Shown here one piece after another: positions 26,203 to 35,960 of a stretch of 64,000 bases of DNA (position 1 is the stretch's first letter; every line of letters starts with the position of its first letter). Origin of the DNA: Spirosoma radiotolerans (GTDB lineage Bacteria; Bacteroidota; Bacteroidia; Cytophagales; Spirosomataceae); assembly GCF_000974425.1 (NCBI RefSeq), contig NZ_CP010429.1, forward strand, positions 2,790,001-2,854,000. Direction: 5' to 3'. The translations under genes were made by a program, and so were the position numbers. A model generated the notes under the pieces. The model was not told where the DNA came from. It saw only the letters and a program-made list of their open reading frames with translations, and ran no database searches.

Positions 26203-27291
26203 ATGAGTTTTGGCGCTGGCAACTGCTACCCACAAACCATAAACCACAAAGTAGTTTTGATCCCTGCCGTAGACGCCCTGCTGAAGGACATCCGTAACAA
26301 ACGGATTGCCCCTGTTTACCTCATTCATGGCGATGAGCCGTATTACCTCGACCGGATTGCCGACGAACTGGAAAAAGTGGCCGTGCCGGTTGCTGAGCGG
26401 GGCTTTAATCAATTTGTTCTCTTCGGAAAAGACACCGATGCCGGAGCTGTAATTAACTACGCCCGACGCTATCCCTTCATGGCTGAACGCCAACTGGTCC
26501 TGGTGAAAGAAGCCCAGCAGATGAACGGCATTAATGATAAATCGACGCAAACCTTATTTGAGGATTATGCGCTGAATCCGCTCCCCAGCACCATACTCAT
26601 GTTGTGTTACGTCAGAGAAGACGGCAAACCTGCCCTCGACGAGCGAAAAGCGTGGGTAAAAGCGTTTGGCGCGAAAGGGAAACTGTTGGGCGTCAAAAAG
26701 TTATACGACAATAAAATTCCAGATTGGGTAGGGGAGTATTGCCGCGAACAGGGAACGAAAGTAAGCCCTAAAGCCTGCCAACTGCTGGCCGATCACATTG
26801 GTAACGACCTGAAACGGCTGGCCAGCGAGATCGACAAAATTCTGATCAACCTGCACGTTGGTGAAGAGATTTCGGCCGCTACGGTGGAGCGATTAGTGGG
26901 TATCAGTAAGGAATACAACGTGTTTGAACTGCAAAAAGCCCTTGTTCAACGCGATGTTGTGAAAGCCAATCAAATTGTCGATTATTTTGGCCGTAATCCG
27001 AAAGACAACCCACTGGTCGTTATCCTGGCGCAGTTATTTGGTTATTTCAGTAAGGTTATCCTGGTGCAGGCGTCCAAAGATCAAACTGATAAGGGACTGG
27101 CTCCGTTATTGGGTGTCAATCCGTTTTTCGTGAAAGATTACCTCACGGCTGCCCGCACGTTTCCACTGCCCAAAGTGGCCAGCATAATCAATGCAATTCG
27201 CCGGGCCGACGCCCGGAGCAAAGGCATCGATGCCCCGACCATGAATGAAAGCGATATTTTGCGGGAATTGGTGTTCGATATCCTGCACTAA
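26203..27291 (+). CDS. holA: DNA polymerase III subunit delta
   Basis: The 362-residue product matches HolA: PVYLIHGDEPYYLDRIADEL (Walker A-like remnant), FGKDTDAGAVINYARRYPFMAERQLVLVKEA, VSPKACQLLADHIGNDLKRLASEIDK and the C-terminal collar helices ending ILRELVFDILH. It opens the sliding clamp within the clamp loader in the cytoplasm. The ATG at 26203 gives about 19 residues more than I expect before the conserved start. A TAATTTTG box at 26188-26195 lies only 7 bp before this ATG, so the transcript is nearly leaderless or translation starts further in. Confidence 0.93.
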   Translation: MSFGAGNCYPQTINHKVVLIPAVDALLKDIRNKRIAPVYLIHGDEPYYLDRIADELEKVAVPVAERGFNQFVLFGKDTDAGAVINYARRYPFMAERQLVLVKEAQQMNGINDKSTQTLFEDYALNPLPSTILMLCYVREDGKPALDERKAWVKAFGAKGKLLGVKKLYDNKIPDWVGEYCREQGTKVSPKACQLLADHIGNDLKRLASEIDKILINLHVGEEISAATVERLVGISKEYNVFELQKALVQRDVVKANQIVDYFGRNPKDNPLVVILAQLFGYFSKVILVQASKDQTDKGLAPLLGVNPFFVKDYLTAARTFPLPKVASIINAIRRADARSKGIDAPTMNESDILRELVFDILH

Positions 27292-27381
27292 AAAGGAATA
27301 GTTTTTTCAGGACTTTTTCATAAAAATGCCACCTCTTCGAGGGTATAGTTCTTTTATAAGAAAGCTCTGTCGCTTTTTGAT

Positions 27382-27414
27382 AAAGCTGCTTCGGGAAACT
27401 GGGGCAGCTTTTTT
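27382..27414 (+). terminator. Probable Rho-independent terminator after holA
   Basis: AAAGCTGC (27382-27389) pairs with GCAGCTTT (27404-27411) and is followed by further T residues. It lies 91 bp after the holA stop on the plus strand. Confidence 0.65.
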
Positions 27415-27522
27415 AGTGCGGTCATCGGTGGGCCAGGGCGATGAGATAGACGGACAGTTAACACTAAAATAATTTCACCAATCCCGTCCCTTTTAGGTAC
27501 TATCCGCTGTTTTCTCTAATAT

Positions 27523-27537
27523 TGCAACATTGTTGCA
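27523..27537. promoter_or_regulatory. 7-1-7 palindrome upstream of the TonB receptor, Fur/Zur-type operator candidate
   Basis: TGCAACA-T-TGTTGCA is a perfect 15-bp palindrome ending 46 bp before the receptor ATG. A 7-1-7 architecture is typical of Fur-superfamily metal regulators. Which metal is sensed, if any, cannot be read from this. Confidence 0.55.
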
Positions 27538-27583
27538 TAAATAAGGTTGTGCTTCTGGATGTACATTGAAGGCAATAGGGCGG

Positions 27584-29989
27584 ATGAGTAGGGGAAAGAA
27601 AATAAGTTTTCTGATTGCGTTGTGGGTCGCAACGGCTTCGTGGTGTCTGGCTCAATCAGACGCCTGCGTGGCAAAGTTGCAGGGTCAAATTCTGGGTCAG
27701 GATACGAAACAGCCGTTGGTAGGGGCAACCGTTTATATTCGTGAGTTAAAAATGGGTGCCGTTGCCGACTCGGTTGGTAGTTTCCAGCTTAACCAGGTTT
27801 GTCCCGGAAAGTATACGCTTGATGTTCAGTTCGTTGGGTATATAACCAGTACCCTGCTAATTCAGGTCGGGAATGAATCCGTAGTTACGCTTGGCCCTGT
27901 ACGATTAGCCTCTGACAACCAGACCTTACAGGAAGTTGTCGTGACCGAGCACCGCTCTGAGGCTCAACAGTTACTCCAAACACAGGTTAGTTTATCGGGC
28001 GCAGCCCTCGATCAAACGAGGGGGCAGTCGCTGGGCGAAAGCCTAAAAGCACTCGCTGGGTTATATGCCATCCAAACGGGGCCCAGCATCTCTAAACCCG
28101 TTATTCACGGTCTTTACAGCAACCGAATTATTATTCTCAACAACGGCATTCGGCAGGAGGATCAGCAGTGGGGAACCGAACACGCGCCACAGGTTGATCA
28201 GTTCCTGGCCTCCCGTCTGACCGTCATAAAAGGAGCGGCCAGTATCCGGTATGGCTCCGATGCGATTGGGGGCGTTATTTTGGTAGAACCGAAAGCAATG
28301 CCTACCAAACCAGGCATCGGTGGCGAGCTAAATCTGGTTGGAGCCACCAACGGCGGCATGGGCGTTGTGTCTGGCCTGATGGAAGGCGCGTTCGATAAGA
28401 AACTGACGGGGCTGAGCTGGCGCCTGCAGGGAACGCTCAAACGGTCGGGTTATGTCAAAACGCCCAATTATTACCTGGAGAACACCAGTTACCACGAAAC
28501 CAATTTCTCGGGCGATCTGCACTACGATCATAAGAATATGGGTATCGAACTATTTTACAGTCAGTTCGATACGAAAATAGGCTTGTTTACGGGTGCTCAG
28601 GTGGGTAGCCTGGCCGATTTATATGCCGCCATCAATCGGCCGGAACCGCTAGCGCAGCCTGGTTTCTCGTATGCCCTCAACCGGCCCTATCAGGCTGTAC
28701 AGCATGATCTGTTTAAAGCCCGTGCGCACCTTCATCTCAACGGAGGAGGCATGCTAACGGCAACGTTTGCCCGTCAGCAGAATACACGTCGGGAGTACGA
28801 TTACATTTCGTTCAGTGGCATCAGTACACCTGAATTATACCTCAAACTGGTTACGCACACCGCTGATTTGGTTTGGGAGCACGCGCCCATAAAAACAAAG
28901 GCCCGAAGCCACCAGGAGGCCGGGCAGTGGTCAGGCAGCGTTGGGTTTAACGGCATCACGCAGGGCAACGTTCGGGAGTACCTGTTTTTGATTCCCAACT
29001 TCCGTAACTACGGGGCGGGCCTGTTCGCTATCGAACGCTATGCCGTTGGGCGCCTGACGCTGGAGGCTGGGGTGCGGTATGATTATCGCTGGCTCCGGGC
29101 CTATTTTCTGGATGAAGTAACGAAGCAGACCTACTTTAAAACGCATACCTGGCAAAATGCAAATGGATCGCTGGGAGCGGCTTATCAGCTTCGTCCGGAT
29201 CTAACCCTCACGGCCAACTTCAGCACGGCCTGGCGTGCGCCCAACGTGGCCGATTTGTATTCCAATGGGCTGCACCAGAGCGCCGTAGCCTATGAGCGGG
29301 GCAATCCTGATTTACAGCCCGAACAGGCATATAACAGTAACCTCGTGCTGGCCTACGCAGGCAAGCGACTGAGCGGGGAAATTGGTGTTTACAACAACCG
29401 GATCGAGAACTACATCTATCTTAAGCCCGATTCGGTCCCTGTTGTCCGACAGCGGGGTGCGTTCCCATCCTATACCTATGCGCAGGTACGGGCCACATTT
29501 CGGGGTGTCGATGCGTCGATTACCTACAAGCTGACGGATCGATTTACGGTCACGAGCAAAAACTCACTCCTGTTTGCGTATAACCAGACGGATCATGATT
29601 ACCTCGTCTTTATTCCTGCCAACCGGTCAGATAATAACATCCGGTACGATTGGGCGAAATGGGGGAAACTTACCAATGTCTACGTCTCGGTGAGTGGCCT
29701 GTATGTCTCCCGGCAAAATCGGGCGCCTGCCGTTACCAGTCGGCAGGAAAATGGGGCCATCATTTTTACCGGTGATTTTGCGGCTCCCCCACCGGCTTAT
29801 TTCCTGCTCGGAGCCGAAGCGGGCTTTCAGACTCAAGTGGGGAAACAGCCCATCAGCGTGATCCTGAGTGGCACGAATCTGGCTAATGTGGCGTACCGCG
29901 ACTACCTGAACCGCTTTCGCTATTTCGCTGATGAACCCGGACGTAATCTAATGCTGAAGGTCAAACTGCCACTTTTTGCCCGGCTATAA
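27584..29989 (+). CDS. TonB-dependent outer-membrane receptor
   Basis: The ATG at 27584 begins a clear signal peptide (MSRGKKISFLIALWVATASW... to CLAQ). A TTG six codons upstream is less likely. The 801-residue product has a carboxypeptidase-regulatory-like domain (about 30-110: GQILGQDTKQPLVGATVYI), a TonB plug (about 120-235: SLGESLKALAGLY, with GAASIRYGSDAIGGVI) and a beta-barrel ending in a terminal Phe/Leu strand. It imports a ligand across the outer membrane using TonB energy. The 7-1-7 palindrome upstream and the lipoprotein downstream (90 bp) suggest a metal or metallophore ligand, which is an inference. Confidence 0.93.
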   Translation: MSRGKKISFLIALWVATASWCLAQSDACVAKLQGQILGQDTKQPLVGATVYIRELKMGAVADSVGSFQLNQVCPGKYTLDVQFVGYITSTLLIQVGNESVVTLGPVRLASDNQTLQEVVVTEHRSEAQQLLQTQVSLSGAALDQTRGQSLGESLKALAGLYAIQTGPSISKPVIHGLYSNRIIILNNGIRQEDQQWGTEHAPQVDQFLASRLTVIKGAASIRYGSDAIGGVILVEPKAMPTKPGIGGELNLVGATNGGMGVVSGLMEGAFDKKLTGLSWRLQGTLKRSGYVKTPNYYLENTSYHETNFSGDLHYDHKNMGIELFYSQFDTKIGLFTGAQVGSLADLYAAINRPEPLAQPGFSYALNRPYQAVQHDLFKARAHLHLNGGGMLTATFARQQNTRREYDYISFSGISTPELYLKLVTHTADLVWEHAPIKTKARSHQEAGQWSGSVGFNGITQGNVREYLFLIPNFRNYGAGLFAIERYAVGRLTLEAGVRYDYRWLRAYFLDEVTKQTYFKTHTWQNANGSLGAAYQLRPDLTLTANFSTAWRAPNVADLYSNGLHQSAVAYERGNPDLQPEQAYNSNLVLAYAGKRLSGEIGVYNNRIENYIYLKPDSVPVVRQRGAFPSYTYAQVRATFRGVDASITYKLTDRFTVTSKNSLLFAYNQTDHDYLVFIPANRSDNNIRYDWAKWGKLTNVYVSVSGLYVSRQNRAPAVTSRQENGAIIFTGDFAAPPPAYFLLGAEAGFQTQVGKQPISVILSGTNLANVAYRDYLNRFRYFADEPGRNLMLKVKLPLFARL

Positions 29990-30079
29990 CCCCGCGACAC
30001 GTTATATAAAATGGTCCACTTTTGTGGAGTCCTTGTAAGAACAGTGACCTGAAAAAATTAAACTACAAACTTAATAATC

Positions 30080-30637
30080 ATGAACTACCCAACGAAATCG
30101 ATTCTCGTCCTCGGCTTAATGAGCCTACTGGCAGGTGCCTGTAAGAATGATGAACAAAACGTAGCCCCGACAGACGATAATGAAGCCATTACAACGGCTA
30201 CCCTGGCCCTGACGAATAAAACAACGCCCACCGACATTGTCACGGCGACCATTGAAAATCTGAACACCACCGCCGACTTTAGCAAAGCCACGTTGACCCT
30301 GAAAGCGAATACAACCTATACGGGGGCGATTTCGCTGCTGGACAAAACAAAGACGCCCGCCCTAGACGCGACGGAAGAAATTAGAGAAAAACTAAATGAA
30401 CACCTCTTCGTGTACACACCCAGCACCGGGCTGGCACTGACCATCACATTAACCGATAAAGATACCAATCCCGCGCCAGGGCCTTATCCGGTGGGGTTAA
30501 CCACCGAAATAAAGACCGGTGCAGCCGGGTCGGGTAAATTAAAGGTTGTGCTGCGTCACCAGCCGAACGTAAAGAATGGAACCGCAACCCCAGGCTCGTC
30601 TGATCTGGATACGGATTTCAACGTTGTAATTCAGTAG
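30080..30637 (+). CDS. Lipoprotein partner of the TonB receptor (type 1 periplasmic-binding-fold-like label)
   Basis: The 185-residue product has a lipoprotein leader ending LLAGAC (Cys21), then a beta-rich domain of TATLALTN and LKANTTYTGAISLLDKTKTP repeats, an acidic EEIREKLNEH segment and LRHQPNVKNG. I recall similar proteins beside TonB receptors in Bacteroidota, labelled as type 1 periplasmic binding fold proteins with no known ligand. The acidic/His segment could bind metal. It probably sits on the outer membrane and feeds or sequesters ligand for the receptor 90 bp upstream. A strong hairpin follows at 30660. Confidence 0.75.
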   Translation: MNYPTKSILVLGLMSLLAGACKNDEQNVAPTDDNEAITTATLALTNKTTPTDIVTATIENLNTTADFSKATLTLKANTTYTGAISLLDKTKTPALDATEEIREKLNEHLFVYTPSTGLALTITLTDKDTNPAPGPYPVGLTTEIKTGAAGSGKLKVVLRHQPNVKNGTATPGSSDLDTDFNVVIQ

Positions 30638-30659
30638 TGGAAGAATGAATTTATGTAAG

Positions 30660-30692
30660 AAACGCCCTGATTTACTTCAAATCAGGGCGTTT
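30660..30692. terminator. Terminator between the lipoprotein and the convergent SDR gene
   Basis: A 14-bp stem (30660-30673 with 30679-30692, core ACGCCCTGATTT) with a 5-nt loop ACTTC lies 22 bp after the lipoprotein stop. Only a short T stretch follows. It may serve both convergent transcripts. Confidence 0.7.
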
Positions 30693-30832
30693 GCATCGAT
30701 TCGTTAGAGACAGAAATTCTCGTGCCATAACCTGTGTACCTACGTTACGCTAAAGAAATGGGTCAAATACCCTCTCTTTAATCATTAAGACAGTTTCGTT
30801 ATGAGGTGTACGGTACTATATAGTAGGGCCAG

Positions 30833-31627
30833 TCAGGCAATGGTCTTGGTAACACCCCCATCCACCCGAACTGCGGCTCCGTTGGTTGCCGAGGCCAGTG
30901 GGCTCGACAGATAAGCCACCAGGTTGGCTATTTCCTGGGTCGTGGCAAAGCGTTTGATGATGGAGGTCGGACGGGCGTGTTTGAAGAAGTCCTTTTCCAT
31001 TTCTTCTACAGACACCTTACGGCTGGCTGCCATACTGCCAATAAAATCGCCAACCCCTTCTGACAAGGTTGGGCCAGGCAGAACTGTATTAACGGTCACT
31101 TCGGTGCCGGTGGTCAGTTCAGCTAATCCTCGCGAAATGGCCAGTTGAGCCGTTTTCGTGGTGCCGTAATGAATCATCTCCGTCGGAATTTGCAGCGCCG
31201 ATTCGCTGGAGACGAAAATGATTCGCCCCCATCCGTTGGCCAGCATATTGGGGAAATAATGGCGGGAAAGCCGAACCCCACTCATCACATTGACCTCAAA
31301 AAACTTGAACCAATCTTCATCGGGTATCTGAGAAAACTCCTTGGGCTCGAAAATGCCCACGTTATTGATCAGTATATCTACCTGAGGCAGTTCGGCCAAC
31401 AGGGCGTTGATTTCGTCAACCTGGCTGAAATCAGCTGCAATTCCCCGGAACCGGGTACCTGGCAATTCAGCTGTCAATTGCTGGGCCAGTGCATCGACTC
31501 GGCCCTTGTTTCGGCCATTCAGGATAACTTCGACGCCTTCCTGAGCCAGTGTTTTCGCAATAGCCAGCCCAATGCCAGCGGTTGATCCGGTTACCAAAGC
31601 AGTTTTGCCGCGTATCTGCAAATCCAT
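30833..31627 (-). CDS. Short-chain dehydrogenase/reductase
   Basis: The 264-residue product is a classical SDR. The nucleotide-binding TGSTAGIG is at 14-21, the NNVG motif near 90, the catalytic Ser lies in FVSSESAL, Tyr-x-x-x-Lys is YGTTK, and PGPTLSEG follows. GRN at the end of beta2 suggests NADP preference. The substrate is unknown. The gene is convergent with the TonB-lipoprotein pair and stands alone. Confidence 0.93.
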   Translation of the reverse strand: MDLQIRGKTALVTGSTAGIGLAIAKTLAQEGVEVILNGRNKGRVDALAQQLTAELPGTRFRGIAADFSQVDEINALLAELPQVDILINNVGIFEPKEFSQIPDEDWFKFFEVNVMSGVRLSRHYFPNMLANGWGRIIFVSSESALQIPTEMIHYGTTKTAQLAISRGLAELTTGTEVTVNTVLPGPTLSEGVGDFIGSMAASRKVSVEEMEKDFFKHARPTSIIKRFATTQEIANLVAYLSSPLASATNGAAVRVDGGVTKTIA

Positions 31628-31796
31628 TTTATTACGAGTTTAAAGATTTAGTTTTTTAATCAATTGGGCCTAATGCCTACAGGTTTGGTTTACACGACTG
31701 TTCGGCCATTAAGCGCTTGTGGCCGTCATGTATTGTGTTTGGGAACAACAAATTCAGCGGCAGTTCGTGCCCTAATCCACTAATTAATCTTAATGT

Positions 31797-32027
31797 TGTG
31801 TTCAGTACATACTCTTGGGCAGGCCCGATAACAACGCTTATGTAAAGGAGTACAATGATGAATTACTGAAGGTGCTTCAGGAAGAGGAATCAACGGCTAT
31901 GCCTGTCATTACGGAAATGAACTTTGGTCATACGTGTCCGGTTTTTAGCCTCCCCTATGGGGCAATGGCTCAAATTGACTGTACCTCGAAAACGTTTAGT
32001 AGAGTAGAAAGTGGGGTCGAAGCTTAA
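31797..32027 (+). pseudogene. Remnant of an S66 (MccF/LD-carboxypeptidase) peptidase, C-terminal part only
   Basis: A plus frame from a stop at 31791-31793 to 32027 reads as the end of an S66 serine peptidase. LLGRPDNNAYVKEYNDELLKVL is followed by the catalytic-His block NFGHTCPVFSLPYGAMAQID and a final KTFS strand. In the family this block is usually FGHTDP-x-x-x-LPYG. The catalytic Ser and Glu parts (about 250 residues) are absent upstream, and the frame has no ATG start (it would need a TTG at 31815). This looks like a decayed gene, not a small protein. S66 enzymes cleave murein tetrapeptides or microcin C. Confidence 0.7.
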
Positions 32028-32601
32028 GCGCCCCATTTTAGAGGCTGATTCACAAAGTTTTAGTTGTCTCACTTGATAGCCTTCATAAAATGTTCCTTTT
32101 GGATACTAGTCTTAATTTTTTAATATCTGTTCACATTAATCAGCGTCATACGATTGACAACCTATATCCGGCTAAGACAGAACTATGTTGGCTTGATTGG
32201 AATTGGACGGTTTTGTGAACGAATTCTATCGATCGGTCAAAGTTAATTGCCTCATTTTCACTATATTGGCAAATTCAGGCAATAATAAGTATTGACAGTT
32301 AACCGAGCGGTTTTGAGTAGGGGATGTGTATTTTGACTGTTGACTTGTTTTGATACTAGTCAACAATAATCTATAACATACGAGAATGCCAGGGGTGTGT
32401 AGAGTTTACGAACGCCTTAATAATAGTATAAAGTTACCAAAGTTAATAAAAAGGGACTTTTGGACTTGACAAAAAGCTATTAAATTGTGCGCTAAACTTA
32501 GTTTCTACGCTAATCCATTCCAATGCTGATCCGCAAGAGATTTATGGTGTGTTCGAGAGACAAAAAAGTTTTAACTAAAAAAGCCATAAATAATCTTTCG
32601 A
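32028..32601. other. Intergenic region, 574 bp, no gene seen
   Basis: This A/T-rich DNA lies between the S66 remnant and the FAD protein gene. Several TTTTG and TTGAC-like strings occur, but no exact TAnnTTTG with a matching -33 box. It may be a mixture of decayed sequence and a long promoter region. Confidence 0.45.
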
Positions 32602-34044
32602 ATGAGTGAAGTTGTAACATCTAAACGAATTGCAATTATTGGGGCCGGACCTGCCGGTATGACAGCAGCGTATGAATTAGCTAAAAAAGGATACCAGGTC
32701 GATATTTACGAAGCCGAAAATAACGTCGGTGGTATGAGTAGAACAATTCAGCTATGGGACTGTTTGGTCGATCTGGGACCGCATCGTTTTTTTAGCACCA
32801 ACCGACAAATCAATGAGCTATGGTTGGAAGTAGCGGGCAACGACTATCACATGATCGACCGCCAGACGCGCATATTTTACCGGAATCATTTTTTTGATTA
32901 CCCTCTCAAACCATTCAACACGTTTTCTAATCTGGGCTTGCTGGAAACCGTAAATAGTGTGATCAGCTACGTTTACCAACAGATTTTTCCAGTTCCCAAC
33001 AATGGAGATTTTGAAAGCTGGGTAATCAACCGTTTCGGTAAACGGCTCTACGAGATGTTTTTTAAACACTATTCAGAAAAATTATGGGGAATAAAGTGTA
33101 CTGAACTCGATGCTGACTTTGCGGCCCAGCGAATTAAAAAGCTCTCGTTATACGAAGCCGTCCGCAACAGCCTCACCGGCAATAGTGGTAAGCACCAAAC
33201 GCTGGTTGAACAATTTGCTTATCCTACCCAGGGAACGGGTATGATCTACGAGCGAATGGCCCAGTACTGCCGGGACCATAAGGGACGGGTATTTCTCAAT
33301 ACGAAAGTCCGCCGAGTACTCACTGAACAAGAGCAGGTAGTGGGTCTGGAATTAGCCGATGGTACCACCGAGCGCTACGATGCGGTTATCAGCACCATGC
33401 CGATTACCAGTCTGGTAAATACCCTTGACGGTGTGCCATCTTCGGTCAAAGAGTCTGCAGCCAAATTAACGTTTAGAAACACGATCCTGGTGTATCTGCT
33501 GGTTGAAGGGGATCGTCTCTTCCCCGATCAATGGTTGTACGTACACTCGCCGGAACTGCAAGTTGGTAGAATCACTAATTTTCGCAATTGGGTGCCTTCG
33601 CTTTATGGCTCCTCGAAAGATACCATCTTAGCCCTCGAACTTTGGTGTAACAACGATGACGAACTTTGGCACCGCTCGGATCAGTCATTGATTGAACTGG
33701 CTACGGCCGATTTGCGGAAAACAGGCCTGATCGCCAATAAAAAAGTGCTCGATGGCCATATACATCGGGTTCCGCGCTGTTATCCTATCTACGCTAAAGG
33801 GTATATGGATGCTCTGACTCCGGTACAGAATTATCTCAGCGGCATCGCCAATCTATATCCCATTGGCCGGTATGGTTCGTTCAAGTACAACAATCAGGAT
33901 CATAGCATCCTGATGGGTATTCTGGCCGCCCAAAAGCTAACCACAGACCAAGACCAACAAGTGGATCTATGGGCGGTGAATACCGACTACGAAACCTACC
34001 AGGAGAGTACCGTTATTACAGAGACAGGATTAATAAAACAGTAA
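32602..34044 (+). CDS. NAD(P)/FAD-dependent oxidoreductase, UDP-galactopyranose mutase-like
   Basis: The 480-residue product has an N-terminal Rossmann FAD site IGAGPAGMTAAYELAKKG (11-28) and then YEAENNVGGMSRT. Next come the LGPHRFFS and FYRNHFFDYPLKP blocks and a C-terminal PIGRYGSFKYNNQDHSI flavin-contact segment. These fit the amine-oxidase/UGM-like clan. Members in this setting act on nucleotide or lipid-linked sugars, or desaturate isoprenoids. With a GT39-like membrane transferase 31 bp downstream it is probably part of a surface-glycan module. It is cytoplasmic or membrane-associated with no leader. Confidence 0.85.
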   Translation: MSEVVTSKRIAIIGAGPAGMTAAYELAKKGYQVDIYEAENNVGGMSRTIQLWDCLVDLGPHRFFSTNRQINELWLEVAGNDYHMIDRQTRIFYRNHFFDYPLKPFNTFSNLGLLETVNSVISYVYQQIFPVPNNGDFESWVINRFGKRLYEMFFKHYSEKLWGIKCTELDADFAAQRIKKLSLYEAVRNSLTGNSGKHQTLVEQFAYPTQGTGMIYERMAQYCRDHKGRVFLNTKVRRVLTEQEQVVGLELADGTTERYDAVISTMPITSLVNTLDGVPSSVKESAAKLTFRNTILVYLLVEGDRLFPDQWLYVHSPELQVGRITNFRNWVPSLYGSSKDTILALELWCNNDDELWHRSDQSLIELATADLRKTGLIANKKVLDGHIHRVPRCYPIYAKGYMDALTPVQNYLSGIANLYPIGRYGSFKYNNQDHSILMGILAAQKLTTDQDQQVDLWAVNTDYETYQESTVITETGLIKQ

Positions 34045-34075
34045 TTTCCTTAAGCAATTATTGCCTCAATGGTGA

Positions 34076-35764
34076 ATGATACGTTTTGATAAATGGCTTT
34101 CCGTACTCACTTCGTTCGGATTCTTATTAATAATAATCAGCTCGTTACTATTTGTTTATCAGTACCTTGGGGGAACGGCCAGTAGCCGGCGCAGGCAATG
34201 GGGCTGGGGGGCTGTTTTTGGTGGGCTATTGCTGCTCATGCGCTTGCCATTTATTGCCTACAATAGGGAACTGGAAGTTGACGAATCCCAGATGCTTACT
34301 CAGGCGCTGAGCCTGACTAAATACATTCACTACTGGAACGATGTGGATGGCCTTACCCAAGGTCCGCTGGTGAGCTATTTACTGATCCTGCCTTCGTGGT
34401 TTGGCGGGTCTTTTGATTATATTTCGGCCCGGTTGGTAGGCTTTGTGCTGTTGAGCCTTACGTTGCTTTTCACCTATCGAACGGTCCATAATCTGTTTGC
34501 CGCACCGGTTAGTTTAGCCGTGTTTGTACCCACCGCGTTTTTTTATCTGCTGGTTCAGGGATGGTTTTGCGAGTTGTATAATGAATACGTCGTATTATGC
34601 TTACTGGCTATTACTTTCTGGTTGTTCTCAAGCTTATATAATCAACCCTATCCGACGTTTGGCGTTCTGCTGGCTCTGGGTTTTGTATCGGGGCTTGTTC
34701 CCTTTGCCAAATTACAGGGGGTGCCCACGGTGCTGGTTACGTTGCTATTCACGGCACTGATCATTCTCTCAAAGAGCCCTAAAAAGATCCTTTCCTTGCT
34801 TGTTCTGCTGGCGGGCTGTTTATGTTGCCCGCTAATTGTGCTGGTTCTTACGCTATTGAACGGATCGTTCGATTATTTTCTGAACTTTTACCTGATTGGT
34901 AATTTCCAGTATTCCTACGGAGGGTCTATTTGGCAGAAAGCGCTGGACTATCCCACATTTTTGCAGCATTCGGGGCAGTTTATCGATCTTTTCATTACGT
35001 ACGCAGTGCTGATTGCGGCATATCTCTGGGTTAGTATCCGGTCGTCTTTTCGGTTCAATATCCGGTCATTTCTGGTCTGGTTTGGCTTACTGCATGTACT
35101 GACGGGTTTTTACGAAGCCATTAAATCAGGCTACCAATTTTATCATTATCAGCAGTTTCTTATTATACCGCTGGCTCTCCTTAGCGGAGCACTTTGGGAT
35201 GGTTTTTACGCTACCCGGCAAGTGCCAGCCCCAAAGGTGCGATTGATTCTGGCGGGCTGGGTGCTGCTTTGTTGTCTGCCCTACGGAATAGACAGGTTGG
35301 TTCTGTTCGCTAGCTCTGCGAGGCCTGTCACCATCCGTTTATACGATTTGGGTCAACCGATACCGGTGTCGCCGATTTCTAAAAAAATCCTGAGCTACAC
35401 CCGCCCAGGCGATGACCTTACCCTATGGGGCTGGTTTCCGGCGTATCACATCGAAACACAACTCAGCCAGGCAACCGCTGATAACATTACTTTCCGAGTT
35501 CTCATGCCGGGACCGCAGCAGCAAAGACACCAGGCCAGGTTTCTGGAAGATTTAAAAAGGCACCGCCCGGCAGTTTTCGTTGATCTGGTTAATCGTACTC
35601 ATTCGTTCTGGTTTTTAAATCCAGACGTGTTCGGTCATGAACAGGTTGTACCCATTGGAACGTATATCCAGACGCATTATCAACACGTTGCCACGATAAA
35701 TGATGAACGGGTTTATGTTCGTAAAGATCGGCTCAGAGAAAGTGAATTGCCCAGAAGGCACTAG
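34076..35764 (+). CDS. Polytopic membrane glycosyltransferase (GT39/ArnT/PMT-like)
   Basis: The 562-residue protein has about 11 to 12 membrane segments. An early periplasmic loop carries the acidic motif LEVDESQ (66-72), the catalytic-type Asp-Glu of GT-C fold transferases. A soluble C-terminal domain follows (about residues 430-562, containing TRPGDDLTLWGW). Such enzymes move a sugar from a polyprenyl-phosphate donor to an acceptor on the outer face of the inner membrane. It is paired with the FAD protein 31 bp upstream, and acceptor and sugar are unknown. No family-wide signature lets me name the gene. Confidence 0.85.
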   Translation: MIRFDKWLSVLTSFGFLLIIISSLLFVYQYLGGTASSRRRQWGWGAVFGGLLLLMRLPFIAYNRELEVDESQMLTQALSLTKYIHYWNDVDGLTQGPLVSYLLILPSWFGGSFDYISARLVGFVLLSLTLLFTYRTVHNLFAAPVSLAVFVPTAFFYLLVQGWFCELYNEYVVLCLLAITFWLFSSLYNQPYPTFGVLLALGFVSGLVPFAKLQGVPTVLVTLLFTALIILSKSPKKILSLLVLLAGCLCCPLIVLVLTLLNGSFDYFLNFYLIGNFQYSYGGSIWQKALDYPTFLQHSGQFIDLFITYAVLIAAYLWVSIRSSFRFNIRSFLVWFGLLHVLTGFYEAIKSGYQFYHYQQFLIIPLALLSGALWDGFYATRQVPAPKVRLILAGWVLLCCLPYGIDRLVLFASSARPVTIRLYDLGQPIPVSPISKKILSYTRPGDDLTLWGWFPAYHIETQLSQATADNITFRVLMPGPQQQRHQARFLEDLKRHRPAVFVDLVNRTHSFWFLNPDVFGHEQVVPIGTYIQTHYQHVATINDERVYVRKDRLRESELPRRH

Positions 35765-35960
35765 CTTATTGATCTACAACTTATCCTTCAGGTTAAACAG
35801 GTTTGCCGTTTTTGTGGCTACTCATTGGACACTCTTTTCGATAATAGACTGATTGTCTCTACTTGTCCACGTATTAACCATAAAACACGTTGCTAAGTGT
35901 GTAAATCTGCTCCCCGTTAGAAGAATATCAATTGGAACGTATAGTTTAGCATTCGGAAGC

